Shown in pieces: positions 52,616 through 62,600 of a DNA stretch of 64,000 nucleotides. Numbering within the stretch: position 1 is the stretch's first letter; every line of letters starts with the position of its first letter. The notes beneath the pieces were generated by a model. That model searched no databases. It saw only the letters and a program-made list of their open reading frames with translations, and was not told the origin of the DNA. The DNA is taken from contig NZ_LR738849.1 in assembly GCF_902702915.1 (NCBI RefSeq), positions 868,001 to 932,000 on the forward strand, written 5' to 3'. Source of the stretch: Desulfovibrio sp. 86. Lineage in GTDB: Bacteria > Desulfobacterota > Desulfovibrionia > Desulfovibrionales > Desulfovibrionaceae. Made by a program: the position numbers and the translations under genes.

Positions 52616-52954
52616 ATGAGCGAGGAATTACTGGACTGGAAAGAAGCCATGACCCGTGTGCTCGACAAACGTGACCTCTATGTCAAACTGTTGGGCAAGT
52701 TCATTGAGACGGAACGCGACACACCTGACAAGGTGGGCGTGGCCCTGAAAAACGGCAATGCGGAAGAAGCCCGGCAACTGGTGCACAACACCAAGGGAGT
52801 TGCCGCCAACCTTGGGGCCAAGGCCTTGGCCTCCGCTGCGCTGGAACTGGAAATGGCCATCAAGGCCGGGGCGGATACAAGCCGCGCCCTCAGCCATTTC
52901 AGCACCACCGTTATGGAAACCCTCGTGACCATGCACGCCTTCATGACCCAGTAG
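52616..52954 (+). CDS. Stand-alone HPt phosphotransfer protein
   Basis: 112 residues, helical. The phosphorylated His is H57 in RQLVHNTKGVAANLGAKAL, the canonical HxxKG pattern. It should relay phosphate between a hybrid histidine kinase and a receiver in the cytoplasm; neither partner is nearby. AAGGA before ATG 52616 sets the start; the frame further left is not protein-like. A terminator follows. Confidence 0.85.
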   Translation: MSEELLDWKEAMTRVLDKRDLYVKLLGKFIETERDTPDKVGVALKNGNAEEARQLVHNTKGVAANLGAKALASAALELEMAIKAGADTSRALSHFSTTVMETLVTMHAFMTQ

Positions 52955-52982
52955 TTCCGGCGTAGACATCCCGACACGAAGC

Positions 52983-53021
52983 AAAGCCCGCTCCGCCGTT
53001 TTCGGCAGGAGCGGGCTTTTG
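52983..53021 (+). terminator. Terminator after the HPt gene
   Basis: AAAGCCCGCTCC (52983-52994) pairs with GGAGCGGGCTTT (53008-53019) and ends in TTTT; the inner GCCG/CGGC extends the stem. Confidence 0.75.
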
Positions 53022-53104
53022 TCATTCAGGCGCATTGGGGCGGATAACGCTTGCGGTGGCGCGGTGCCGAAAAGGCGCGTTCTCTGGAACCCCGCTGATA
53101 CAAG

Positions 53105-53170
53105 AAAAGTTTTAGGGGGAGGGGGTGTGGGGGAGGATATCCTTTTACAAAAGGGCCCCTCCCCCACAAA
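53105..53170 (-). repeat. 3'-end palindromic element, copy 6 (after copA)
   Basis: Arms about 53127-53146 and 53149-53167 (GTGGGGGAGGATATCC / AAAGGGCCCCTCCCCCAC) with mismatches at the centre. AAAAGTTTTAGGGGGAGGGG is on its left, so it reads on the minus strand, as copA does; the copA stop is about 45 bases away. Confidence 0.8.
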
Positions 53171-53213
53171 GCTCTTCCAACCTCATAGTGCGCTTATTTC
53201 ACAGCAAGGCGAC

Positions 53214-55565
53214 CTAACTTTCTATCCTGAAAAAGCGCAGCCGCAGGGCGTTGGTCACCACAGACACGGAGGAGAGGGCCATGGCCGTGCCCGCTATCAT
53301 GGGCGAAAGCATGGGGCCGCCGAAAACGTGCAGCAAGCCCGCCGCCACTGGCAGCCCAAGGACGTTGTAGCCAAAGGCCCAGAACAGATTTTGCCGGATA
53401 TTGCGCATGGTGGCGCGCGAAAGCGCCAGGGCCGTCAAAACGGCTTCCATGCCGCCGCGCATGAGCACGATATCCCCGGCTTCGGCGCTGACGTCCACTC
53501 CCGTGCCCACGGCCATGCCCACATTGGCCAGGGCGAGGGCGGGCGCGTCGTTGATGCCGTCTCCCACCATACCGACCACATGCCCCTGTTCCTGCAGGCG
53601 GCGCACGTAATCGGCCTTTTCTGCGGGCAGAAGCCCGGCGGCCACTTCGTCCACGCCGACCTTGGCCGCGACGGCTCTGGCGGTGCGTTCATTGTCGCCC
53701 GTGAGCATGACCACGCGCACGCCCATCTGTTGCAGACGGGCCACCACAGAGGGCGATTCGGGGCGGATGGCGTCCGCCAGGGCCAGAATGCCCGCCAGAC
53801 GGGCCTCCTCGCCACGGCCAAGGGCCAGCAGCAGGGGCGTCTGACCAGCCTCGGCCAGCACGGCCAGTTTGCCGGAGATATCGTCGGAAACCGCGAGGCC
53901 GTATTCCTTCATGAAGGCGCGGTTGCCCACGGCCACGTGACGGAGCACGTCAGCGCAAAAAACGTCGCCCGCTATGCCCATGCCGGGCGCGACAATCACT
54001 TCCTCAACGCGGCAGGCGGGCAGCTTGCGGTCGTGCCCGGCCTTGATCAGGGCCTGGGCCAGAGGATGTTCAGAACGGGCCTCAAGAGCGGCCGCAAGGG
54101 ACAGCAGGCCGTTTTCATCCAGCCCCTGCGCGCCTTCCAGCAGGGTTACGCCCGTGAGCACGGGCTTGCCCGTGGTCAGGGTGCCGGTTTTGTCCACGGC
54201 AAGGACATTGATGTGTCCGGCCTGCTCAAGAGCCGCGCCGTTCTTGATAAGCACGCCAAGCTGCGCCCCGCGCCCCGTGCCCACCATGATGGACATGGGC
54301 GTCGCCAGCCCCATGGCGCAGGGGCAGGCCATGACCAGTACGGCCACAAAGACGGTGAGCGGCGTGGTGATTGGCTCGGAACTGAACACCAGCCAGGCCA
54401 GGGCGGCCAGCACGGCATAGAGCATGACGGCGGGCACGAAGTAGTAGCTGACGCGGTCCGCCAGGCGGGCGATGGGGGCCTTGCTGCCCTGCGCCTCGCG
54501 CACCAGACGGATGATGCGGGCAAGCCGCGTGTTGCGGCCCACGGCGTCGGCCCGCAGGGTGAGCGAACCTTCGCCATTGACGCTGCCCGCCACCAGCTTG
54601 TCGCCGGGGACGACGGCGACGGGAATGGATTCGCCCGTGAGCAGGGAAAGGTCCACGGCGCTTTTGCCCGTGAGCACTTCGCCGTCCACAGGCACACGCC
54701 CGCCGGGCCTGAGCAGCAGATGATCGCCAGCTTTCAGGGCCGACACCGCCACTTCCTGGGGCGGCAGGGCCTCGTTGTCCGGATCGAGCCGCAGGGCCGT
54801 TTCCGGCGTGAGGCTCATGAGCGCGCCCATGGCGTCGCCAGCCTTGCGCTTGGCCGTGGCTTCAAGAAACTGGCCCAGCTCTATCATGGTCAGCAGCACT
54901 GCCGCCGACTCATAATACAGGTTCATGGCCCGCGTCACAGGGTCAACGCCCATGAGGCCAAGAACGGTGTTCACCAGGCTGTAGATAAAGGCAGCGCCCG
55001 TGCCCACGGCCACAAGACTGTCCATGGCCGGAGCCTTGCGCAATAGCGCGCGGATGCCGTCCACATAAAAATGCCGTCCAAGCCAGACAATGGGCAGGCT
55101 CAGAAAAAGCTGTATGAGCATGAAGGTGCGCGGCGCGGCGTGCGGGTCCATCCAGTGCGGCAGGGTGAGGCCCATCATGTGCCCCATGGACACCACAAGC
55201 AGGGGCGCCGCAAAGCAGACCATGGGCACAAGACGGCCCAGGCGCTGGCGTGCATCCTTGAGCGCTTTGGCCTTGTTTTCGGCAAACTCGGCGGAGGCGT
55301 CGTCATCAACGGCAGGGGTGGCGCTGAAGCCCAGCGTGGCCACGCGATCCATGACCTCATGCTGCACAGCATCTTCATGGCCGGGGCTGGCCCACACCTC
55401 GGCCTTGGCGGTGGCAAGGTTGACGCTGATTTTCTCCACACCTTCCATACGGCCGACCACACGCTCGATGCGGGACGAGCAGGCCGCGCAGTGCATTCCC
55501 CCTATGTCGAATTTCAGGGGGCATGCCTCGTTGGCGGCGTCGTTTTGCGCATTGGCCTCGCTCAT
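53214..55565 (-). CDS. copA: Copper-exporting P-type ATPase
   Basis: 783 residues. One N-terminal heavy-metal-binding domain (GMHCAACSSR, C26 and C29), then eight membrane helices, the actuator LLTGESIPV, the Cu(I) site CPC at 414-416 in ACPCAMGLATP, the phosphorylated Asp of DKTGT at 458, and MVGDGINDAPALALA. The CPC site together with CxxC indicates Cu(I) export from the cytoplasm. GGAGG six bases upstream sets the start at 55565. Divergent from a copZ-like chaperone gene across 86 bases. Confidence 0.92.
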   Translation of the reverse strand: MSEANAQNDAANEACPLKFDIGGMHCAACSSRIERVVGRMEGVEKISVNLATAKAEVWASPGHEDAVQHEVMDRVATLGFSATPAVDDDASAEFAENKAKALKDARQRLGRLVPMVCFAAPLLVVSMGHMMGLTLPHWMDPHAAPRTFMLIQLFLSLPIVWLGRHFYVDGIRALLRKAPAMDSLVAVGTGAAFIYSLVNTVLGLMGVDPVTRAMNLYYESAAVLLTMIELGQFLEATAKRKAGDAMGALMSLTPETALRLDPDNEALPPQEVAVSALKAGDHLLLRPGGRVPVDGEVLTGKSAVDLSLLTGESIPVAVVPGDKLVAGSVNGEGSLTLRADAVGRNTRLARIIRLVREAQGSKAPIARLADRVSYYFVPAVMLYAVLAALAWLVFSSEPITTPLTVFVAVLVMACPCAMGLATPMSIMVGTGRGAQLGVLIKNGAALEQAGHINVLAVDKTGTLTTGKPVLTGVTLLEGAQGLDENGLLSLAAALEARSEHPLAQALIKAGHDRKLPACRVEEVIVAPGMGIAGDVFCADVLRHVAVGNRAFMKEYGLAVSDDISGKLAVLAEAGQTPLLLALGRGEEARLAGILALADAIRPESPSVVARLQQMGVRVVMLTGDNERTARAVAAKVGVDEVAAGLLPAEKADYVRRLQEQGHVVGMVGDGINDAPALALANVGMAVGTGVDVSAEAGDIVLMRGGMEAVLTALALSRATMRNIRQNLFWAFGYNVLGLPVAAGLLHVFGGPMLSPMIAGTAMALSSVSVVTNALRLRFFRIES

Positions 55566-55651
55566 GTTTTTCCTCCGGCTTGTCATTTACCAGGGTGGCG
55601 CGTAAACTCGCGCTACGGTGAAATTGAAAATGGATTCCCAAGGAGGATACG

Positions 55652-55849
55652 ATGAAAAGCCTGAAAGTCAATGGCATGCGTTGCGGGCACTGCAAGAGCG
55701 CGGTGGAAGAAGCCGCCGGCAAGATTCCCGGCGTGAAAAATCCGCTGGTGGATCTGGACGAAAAGGTTCTGCGCTACGAAGAAGACGGCCCGGTGGATAT
55801 GGACGCCCTGCGCACGGCCATAAGCAACATCGGCTTCGATCCCGAATAG
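55652..55849 (+). CDS. copZ: Copper chaperone, HMA domain
   Basis: 65 residues, a single heavy-metal-associated domain. MRCGHC (C11 and C14) binds Cu(I), which it would hand to CopA. The rest (VEEAAGKIPGVKNPLVDLDEKVLRYEE, in pieces) has the usual beta-alpha-beta pattern. AAGGAGG is eight bases ahead of the ATG. The shared 86-base region with copA contains an imperfect inverted repeat GTGGCGCG / CGCGCTAC (about 55594-55615). Confidence 0.88.
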   Translation: MKSLKVNGMRCGHCKSAVEEAAGKIPGVKNPLVDLDEKVLRYEEDGPVDMDALRTAISNIGFDPE

Positions 55850-56001
55850 GCAGGCCTGCTCCGCGAGTATCCCGGCCCAGAACATCAGGGCCAACGCCTG
55901 GCGATCCAGAGAGAGCCATCGGCGCTGGCCCTTTCTTTATGGAGCCTGCAATGCCCCGGTATCTTGCCGTTTGGGCCCGAATGCCGTAGTGATAGAAGCC
56001 A

Positions 56002-57510
56002 ATGTTTCATCTGGCCCGCAGACAACCCCACAGCACTATGCAGGCATATACAACGCTTTTTCTGAACCGCCTCCGGCGCAGGGGCAGACTCCTGGCAGAC
56101 ACGGGCCTTATGGGCCTGTTCCTGGGCTGCGTCCTTTTGTGTCTTGCGGGCACGGCCCTGGCGCAGGAGGGCTTTCCCCTGGATTTTACCGTGATCCGCC
56201 TGGGCGAAGGCCCGCGCACCGTGCTGGTGGTGGGGGGCATTCAGGGCGATGAACCGGGGGGCTTTTCCGCCGCCACACTGCTGACCACCCATTACCGCAT
56301 GGAAAACGGCAGTGTGTGGGTGGTGCCCAATCTGAATTTTCCTAGTATTATCAAACGGTCGCGTGGCCTGCATGGGGATATGAACCGCAAGTTCGCCCGT
56401 CTTGACGCAACAGACCCCGAATTTGCCACAGTGCGCCGCATTCAGGATCTCATAGACCACCCCCAGGTGGGCCTTGTGCTCAATCTGCATGACGGCAGCG
56501 GCTACTATCGCCACACGTACGAGGACAAACTGCGCAATCCCGCCCGCTGGGGGCAGTCGGTCATCATTGACCAGACGGAACTGCCGGGAGTTTTCATGGG
56601 CGCGCTGGAAGCCGAGGCCGACAAAGCCGCGAACGCCGCCAACAAGGCGCTCATGCAGGCGGGGCACCGTCTGCACGTCCATAACACCAATACCGCCGCT
56701 GGCGACCACGAGATGGAAAAGAGCCTTTCCTACTACGCCGTGCGCCGGGGCAAGGCCGCCTTCGGCCTTGAGGCCAGCAAGGAATTTCCCGTCGAACTGC
56801 GCGCCTATTATCATTTATTGATGATAGAATCCTTTCTGCGGCAGGCGGGCGTGGACTTCAACCGCGCCTTTGCCCTTACGCCAGAAGGGGTACGCGGAGC
56901 GCTGCAGGACAACCTTGCCGTCTCTTTTGCCGACAACCGCGTCTTTCTTCCGCTTGAAGACGCCCGCCCGGCCATCAACTATCTGCCCCTGCCCAGAAGC
57001 GGCCCGGCCCAGGCCGTGCCCACCAAGCCGATTATGGCGGTGCTGCCCTGCGCCCAGGGCGGCGAAGGACAGCTGTGCGTGCATTACGGCAACCGCATGC
57101 TGACGCTCATCCGGCCCGAATGGCGTGAAGTGGACAACAGCCTTGACGCTGTGTCCGTAAAAGCGGACGGCCAGGACAAGACAGTTTCCTTCGGGCAGGT
57201 GCTGTATGTTGCCGACTCCTTCAAGGTTCACCCTCTGGACGGCTACAGGGTCAATGCCATTGGCTTTGACAACGGCCAGCCCGACGAGGCTGGCGTGGAA
57301 CTGCGCCTCAAGGACTTCATGCCGCGCTTTTCTGTGGACAGGCAGGGCAGGCTGTTCCGGGTCGAGGTTTACCGCAAGCAACTTTTCAGCGGCATGTTTC
57401 TGGTGTATTTTGATAATGGCAGGCAAAACAGCCCCAACAGGCCACGTATGACCCGTAACGCTGACGCCCTGCCCGACCGGCCCGGCCCGGAATCGTCCAT
57501 GGGCTTCTGA
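56002..57510 (+). CDS. Csd4/Pgp1-like M99 carboxypeptidase
   Basis: 502 residues. An N-terminal signal (LMGLFLGCVLLCLAGTALAQ) sends it to the periplasm. The catalytic domain has GGIQGDEPGG, where Q81 and E84, and later H162 in LNLHDGSGYY, form a zinc site with Gln in place of the usual His, the signature of Csd4 of Helicobacter and Pgp1 of Campylobacter. These trim peptidoglycan tripeptides to dipeptides and are needed for helical shape. The C-terminal 200 residues match the extra domain of that family. ATG 56038 is an alternative start; neither has a good ribosome-binding site. Nine bases separate it from gpsA. Confidence 0.75.
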   Translation: MFHLARRQPHSTMQAYTTLFLNRLRRRGRLLADTGLMGLFLGCVLLCLAGTALAQEGFPLDFTVIRLGEGPRTVLVVGGIQGDEPGGFSAATLLTTHYRMENGSVWVVPNLNFPSIIKRSRGLHGDMNRKFARLDATDPEFATVRRIQDLIDHPQVGLVLNLHDGSGYYRHTYEDKLRNPARWGQSVIIDQTELPGVFMGALEAEADKAANAANKALMQAGHRLHVHNTNTAAGDHEMEKSLSYYAVRRGKAAFGLEASKEFPVELRAYYHLLMIESFLRQAGVDFNRAFALTPEGVRGALQDNLAVSFADNRVFLPLEDARPAINYLPLPRSGPAQAVPTKPIMAVLPCAQGGEGQLCVHYGNRMLTLIRPEWREVDNSLDAVSVKADGQDKTVSFGQVLYVADSFKVHPLDGYRVNAIGFDNGQPDEAGVELRLKDFMPRFSVDRQGRLFRVEVYRKQLFSGMFLVYFDNGRQNSPNRPRMTRNADALPDRPGPESSMGF

Positions 57511-57518
57511 GAACGAGA

Positions 57519-58517
57519 ATGTCTGAAAAAATTTCCATATGCGTGGCCGGCGGCGGCAGCTGGGGCACGGCCCTGGGGCATCTTCTGGCCCGTGGCGGGC
57601 ATCATGTCTGCCTCTGGATGCGGAACGCGTCCGTGGCCACGGCCATCAACGAAAGGCACGAAAACCCCCGTTACCTGACGGGCCTGCCCCTTGACGAGCG
57701 GCTTGTGGCCACCACAGATCCGGCTGCCCTGGATCGCCCTCTGGTCGTGCTGGCCGTGCCCTGCCAGCAGTTGCGCGGCTGGCTCACGGAGCATGCCCGC
57801 CACTTTCAGCCCAGGGCCATACTGGTCAACGCGGCCAAGGGCATTGAAACCGGTTCGCTGGCCACCTGCGCGGAAATGACCGCACAGACCCTCGGCCACC
57901 TGAACCCCCGCTACGCGGTGCTGTCCGGCCCCTCCTTTGCGGCGGACGTATTGCGCGACCTGCCCACGGCCGTTGTCATGGCCGCTTACGATGAGGCCCT
58001 TGGCTGTTATCTGCGCGACATTTTTTCCGGCCCGGTCTTTCGCTGCTACTCCAGCACGGACGTCATGGGCGTGGAAATGGGCGGCGCGCTCAAAAACGTC
58101 ATGGCCATTGCCGCAGGCACCTGCGACGGTCTGGGGCTGGGGGCCAACAGCCGCGCAGCCCTCATCACCAGGGGACTGGCTGAAATGAGCCGCCTTGGCG
58201 TGGCCCGTGGCGCGCAGGCCCACACCTTCATGGGTCTTTCGGGCCTGGGCGACCTCACCCTTACCTGCACCGACGATCTTTCCCGCAACCGCCAGGTGGG
58301 GCTGCGCCTTGGCCGTGGGGAAAAACTCGACCATATTACGCAAAGCCTCGGCATGGTGGCGGAAGGCGTCAAGACCACGGCCGCCATTTATGACATGGCG
58401 CAAAAACTTGACGTGGACGCGCCCCTGACAAACGCGGTACACAGCATATTGTATGAAGGGCAAAGCCCGCACGCCGCGTTGCGCGATCTTATGGCCAGAA
58501 CGCTGCGCGAGGAATAG
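57519..58517 (+). CDS. gpsA: Glycerol-3-phosphate dehydrogenase [NAD(P)+]
   Basis: 332 residues. Makes sn-glycerol-3-phosphate from dihydroxyacetone phosphate for phospholipids. NAD(P)-binding GGGSWGTALG is near residue 11; AVLSGPSFAADV and MGGALKNVMAIAAGTCDGLGLGANSRAALITRGLAEM carry the catalytic Lys and substrate residues; GLSGLGDLTLTCTDDLSRNR follows. Full length. Likely co-transcribed with the preceding peptidase. Confidence 0.93.
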   Translation: MSEKISICVAGGGSWGTALGHLLARGGHHVCLWMRNASVATAINERHENPRYLTGLPLDERLVATTDPAALDRPLVVLAVPCQQLRGWLTEHARHFQPRAILVNAAKGIETGSLATCAEMTAQTLGHLNPRYAVLSGPSFAADVLRDLPTAVVMAAYDEALGCYLRDIFSGPVFRCYSSTDVMGVEMGGALKNVMAIAAGTCDGLGLGANSRAALITRGLAEMSRLGVARGAQAHTFMGLSGLGDLTLTCTDDLSRNRQVGLRLGRGEKLDHITQSLGMVAEGVKTTAAIYDMAQKLDVDAPLTNAVHSILYEGQSPHAALRDLMARTLREE

Positions 58518-58705
58518 GCCACGCGCGGCGCCTCCAACGCCGGCATTTTCCTGCTGACGGACGCTCCAGACCGTACTGTGAAAGGGCGTTGGCTGGCTGA
58601 CCTGCCGGGGGGGCTATACCGGGCCAGCACTGCCCCCTCGCTGTTGCCCCGTGAGACAGTTTGGCAGACTGTTTCGAGCCTGACTGCCCCTGTCAGCTTT
58701 CCCGC

Positions 58706-58849
58706 AGTCCTATAACCGGACTAGCCCAGAGTCCGATAGCCGGACTATCTCGGAGTCCGATAACCGGACTTTCCCAGAGTCCGATAACCGGACTAGCCCG
58801 CAGTCCGATAGCCGGACTAGCCCAGAGTCCGATAGCCGGACTAGCCCGG
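58706..58849. repeat. 24-bp tandem repeat, six units
   Basis: Units start at 58706, 58730, 58754, 58778, 58802 and 58826, each AGTCCGATARCCGGACTAG plus about five bases. In each unit AGTCCG and CGGACT form a small palindrome. Units differ at a few positions and there is no spacer between them. Confidence 0.9.
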
Positions 58850-59512
58850 CCACGGTTCAAGGCTCAAACCCACGACTCCCAAGCACAACACCCAGGCCAG
58901 GCTCCCAAGTTCAAATCTCCGGCTCCCAGCCCGGTCTCAGGATTTTCCACAACGCCCTATGTGACTCGGCTTTTTCCTCTTGGCACCATGAGCGTCTTTC
59001 TGCCTCCTTTCCGCTTCCGCCCCCTCCATACGACGCGGTACAACACCCTGTCCCCGGGCACTGATAGTCCTCTGTTTTTCCAGTGATTAAATAAATCACA
59101 TGCGCTTGCGGCACAAAAACGTGCAAATTGCCAAAAAAAATTTTAGTAGCACGAATTTTTTTATCAAGCGTGGGTTCTTTGAGTCGCGAAAAATTGCGGG
59201 ATAGCGGCAAAACTTTTTTGCATTGCCAGATTTTATTGCAGTGTATGGGCTAGACTAATTTTGTTTGATTAAACAGTTAATTACACTGTACAGCAGATTG
59301 ATTGAACACCCAGCACACAAATTACAGTACTTTAAACTATTGCCGGACCGCTGTGAATTATTACACATATTGCAAGTAGACGCGCAAAATCAGCGCCAAA
59401 TCTGCGCAAGCTGGCATAACCCTCCAACTTTTTGTGAAATAATCGCCACTTGCACAGAGTGGCGAAGTGGGATAAGGCTGTTAACACTCCTTTTACTATT
59501 TTTTTCACGATC

Positions 59513-59531
59513 TGGTATGGATGTGATACCA
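59513..59531. promoter_or_regulatory. Inverted repeat before cooM
   Basis: TGGTAT-7-ATACCA, 72 bases before the cooM ATG, in an A+T-rich region; a possible operator of the hydrogenase operon. No supporting copy elsewhere in the window. Confidence 0.35.
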
Positions 59532-59602
59532 TATAGAGAAGAGGCGTAAACGGGGCCAAGCACGGTGCTGGCCTGAAAGACCCGCAAACTACGGGGCGAA
59601 TT

Positions 59603-62600
59603 ATGACGGAATCCTTGTTCTCGGCTGGCGGCCGGCTTGTGCCGCTTCTGGTGGGTATGGCCCTCATGCTGTATGCTGCGGCTCAAGCCGTGCGCCAGCG
59701 TAAGGACCCTCGCCGCCTGATCCTCTGGGGCGCCCTGCACGACGCGGGCATTGTCTGCCTGGGGCTCGGCGCGGCTACCGCCATCGGCGCCACCGGCCTG
59801 TGGCTCTTCATACTTTTTCAGGTCGCGGCACGCGGCCTGGCATGGACGGCCCTGGGGCGTCTTACCTCGGCATGCCGCACGGGAGCCGCGTGTAGTCAGG
59901 GACCCGTCCAGGCATCGCGCCTGAGCGGTTCCGGCCAGCGCCATCCCTGGACGGCTGCCCTGTTCGCTCTGGGCCTTCTGGCATCGGTGGGCGGATCGCC
60001 CTTCCTGCTGCCCGAAGCCCGCCTTTTTATCAATGCAGCTGTCCTTGAGGCCATACCAGGCGGGTTCACGGGTCTGCTGGTCATGGCCCTGGCCACCACG
60101 GTCTTCATCTGGCTGTACGTCAACACCGTACGCCAGGTGGTGCTGGAAGACGCGCCGGAAGATTCCCCCACTATCCTTGGCCCCATGCGCGGCAAAGCCG
60201 GTCTGATGATCGCCCTGGCAGTGGCCGTGGGCGCGATGGGCGTCCTGCGTGGGCCGCTGACCGACCTCATCGGCGGCCAGTACGGCTTTGTGGCCCCGCA
60301 TCCCCCTGTGCACCCGGCCTACTGGTGCTACTACCTTGGCGCTTTTGCCGTGGGCGGAGCTTTTCTGCTCCGCATGCGTGTCGCCCCCCTTGTGGGAACG
60401 GCCTTTGCGGCCCTGGCGCTCGTCACGGTGATCGTGGCGGACGCTCCGGTCACGGCCAGACTGTTCCTGACCATGATCAGCCTGGTGGCGCTTGTGGTCT
60501 GCGTTTACTCGCAGGGCTACATCCACGGGCGGCATCAGGGGCGCTACTGGTTCTTCCTGCTGCTCACCTTCGGCTCACTGGCGGGCATAGTTTCCAGTAC
60601 GGACGCGTCCGGCCTTTATGGCTACTGGGAACTCATGACCTTCGCCTCCTACTTTCTGGTGGTGCATGAAGGGCGGCGCAGCGCTTTTGACGCTGGCCTG
60701 AAATACTACGTCATGTGCGCGGGCGGCGCGCTTTTCATGCTGCCCGGCCTGCTTATGCTGGGCGAGGGCTTTGTGCCCGCCCCCGTGGTTCAGGCGGCCT
60801 TTGTGCTTTGCCTCATGGGCTTCGGCGTCAAGGCCGGTCTTGTGCCCCTGCACTCCTGGCTGCCTGACGCCCACCCGGCCGCGCCGTCCTCCGTGTCGGC
60901 CCCCCTTTCGGGCATCATCACCAAGATGGGCATATTCGGCATTGTGGTCGTGCTGCTCATGCGGCCCATGGTCAGCACCCTGCCCGGCCTGTTCGGCTTT
61001 TCGTGGCTCGGCACGGGGCTGGTCTTCACGGGCGCGGCCACCCTGGTTCTTGGTGAAGTCATGGCCCTGCGCCAGGACGACATCAAACGCATGCTGGCCT
61101 ACTCCACCCTGGGACAGATCGGTGAAATCACGCTTGTGCTCGGCATCGGCACGTGGCTTTCCACCACGGGCGCGCTGTGGCACATGTTCAACCACGCCAT
61201 CATGAAGGACCTGCTCTTCCTTGGCGCGGGCGCGCTCATCATGCGCAGCGGCAGCCGCAAGCTCAGCGATCTGCGCGGCCTCGGCCGCCAGATGCCCTTT
61301 ACTGTGGCCTGCATGGGCGTGGGACTCGTGAGCATTATGGGTCTGCCGCCCTTTGGCGCTTTTTACAGCAAATTCCTGATGATACAGGCTGCCACCGAAG
61401 CCGGGCAAATCTGGCTGGCCGCGCTCATTCTCGGCGGTTCCCTGGTGGGTCTTGTCTACTATACCCGCATACTCAAAACCCTGATTTTTGAAGAACGTCC
61501 CGACTATCTGCCCACGGTCACGGAGGCTCCCGTCACCATGCGCGTGGGCATGGGCGTGCTGGCGGCCCTCTGCGTTCTGCTTGGCCTTGCGCCGCAGCTC
61601 GCCATGCAGCTTGTGGCCCCTGTAGCTTCGCTGGCCTTTGCGCCCAACCCGCAGGACGCGGGCGTGATGCTGGCCATGCACGTGAACTGGCCCATATATG
61701 TGGTCGTGCCCGTGTTCGGCGCACTGCTGCCCGCCCTCTTCCACAAGAACCGCGTCATGGCGGGCAAGGTCAGCGTGGGCGTGCTGCTCGCAACGGCCCT
61801 GCTGGTCGTCCTGTTCGGGCGCGGCCTCGACACGCTTTCTTTCTGCTTTGCCCTCATCGTCCCCCTGCTGGGCGCGGTGAACATGAGCTACGCTCTGGGC
61901 TATATGGAACACAGCCACACGCAGTGGCGTTTCTACTGCGCCTTTACCGCCATGTGCGGCGGCCTTGTGGGCATGGCGTCCAGCCAGTACCTGCTGAGCT
62001 TCTTCCTGTTCTGGGAAATCATGAGTTCGTGGACGCTCTACCTGGCCATCGCGCACGAAGGCGACAAGGCTTCGCTGCGTGAAGCCTTCAAGTACTTTAT
62101 CTTCAACGTCTTTGGCGCGGGCTTCATCTTTGTGGGCCTGTGCGTCATCGGACCCTTCACGCCCTTTACCTCGCTGCTGCTGGCCGGCATGGTGCCCAAC
62201 CTGTCCGCCGGGGCCGCCTGGTTCGGCATGGCCCTGCTGGCCGCAGGCTTTGTGATGAAGGCCGCGCAGCTGCCCTTCCGCATTGACTGGCAGATGCACC
62301 CGGCCCTGGCCCCCACGCCCGTGTCCGGCTACATCTCCTCCGTACTGCTGAAGAGCGCCATTCTCGGCCTTATCAAGCTCTTTATGCTGCTGGGCGGCGG
62401 CTTTGCCGTGGCGGGCATACTGGGCGGGTTTGAACAAAGCTCCATCAGCGTGACGGTCATGTGGATCGGCGGCGTCACCATCATCATGGCCGCCATTCAG
62501 GCCCTGCGCAGCAACGGCCTCAAGCTTATCTTCATCTACTCGACGGTGAGCCAGCTCGGCTACATGGTGCTGGCAGTGGCGGCGGGCGGCGCGCTCGGAT

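Larger units (their letters stand above)
58518..59602. other. Long gap between gpsA and cooM
   Basis: About 1,085 bases with no gene I accept. It contains the 24-bp tandem array (58706-58849). From 59060 it is A+T rich, and an inverted repeat TGGTAT (59513-59518) / ATACCA (59526-59531) stands 72 bases before cooM. The frame 58661-59086 merely translates the repeats and lacks a start site. Confidence 0.5.

Noticed and set aside
53019..55046. 675-codon plus-strand frame opposite copA
   Set aside because: Same reason: copA on the other strand has all P-type ATPase motifs, and the opposite frame is low-complexity.
58706..58849. Repeat array considered as a CRISPR
   Set aside because: Units are directly adjacent with no unique spacers, and no cas gene is in the window.
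58661..59086. Reading frame translating the 24-bp repeats as an SPITGLAQ-like repeat protein
   Set aside because: No ribosome-binding site, no signal or domain outside the repeats, and the downstream half looks random.
59101..59602. Sigma-54 promoter before cooM
   Set aside because: I found no GG and GC pair at the required 10-base spacing in a convincing context.
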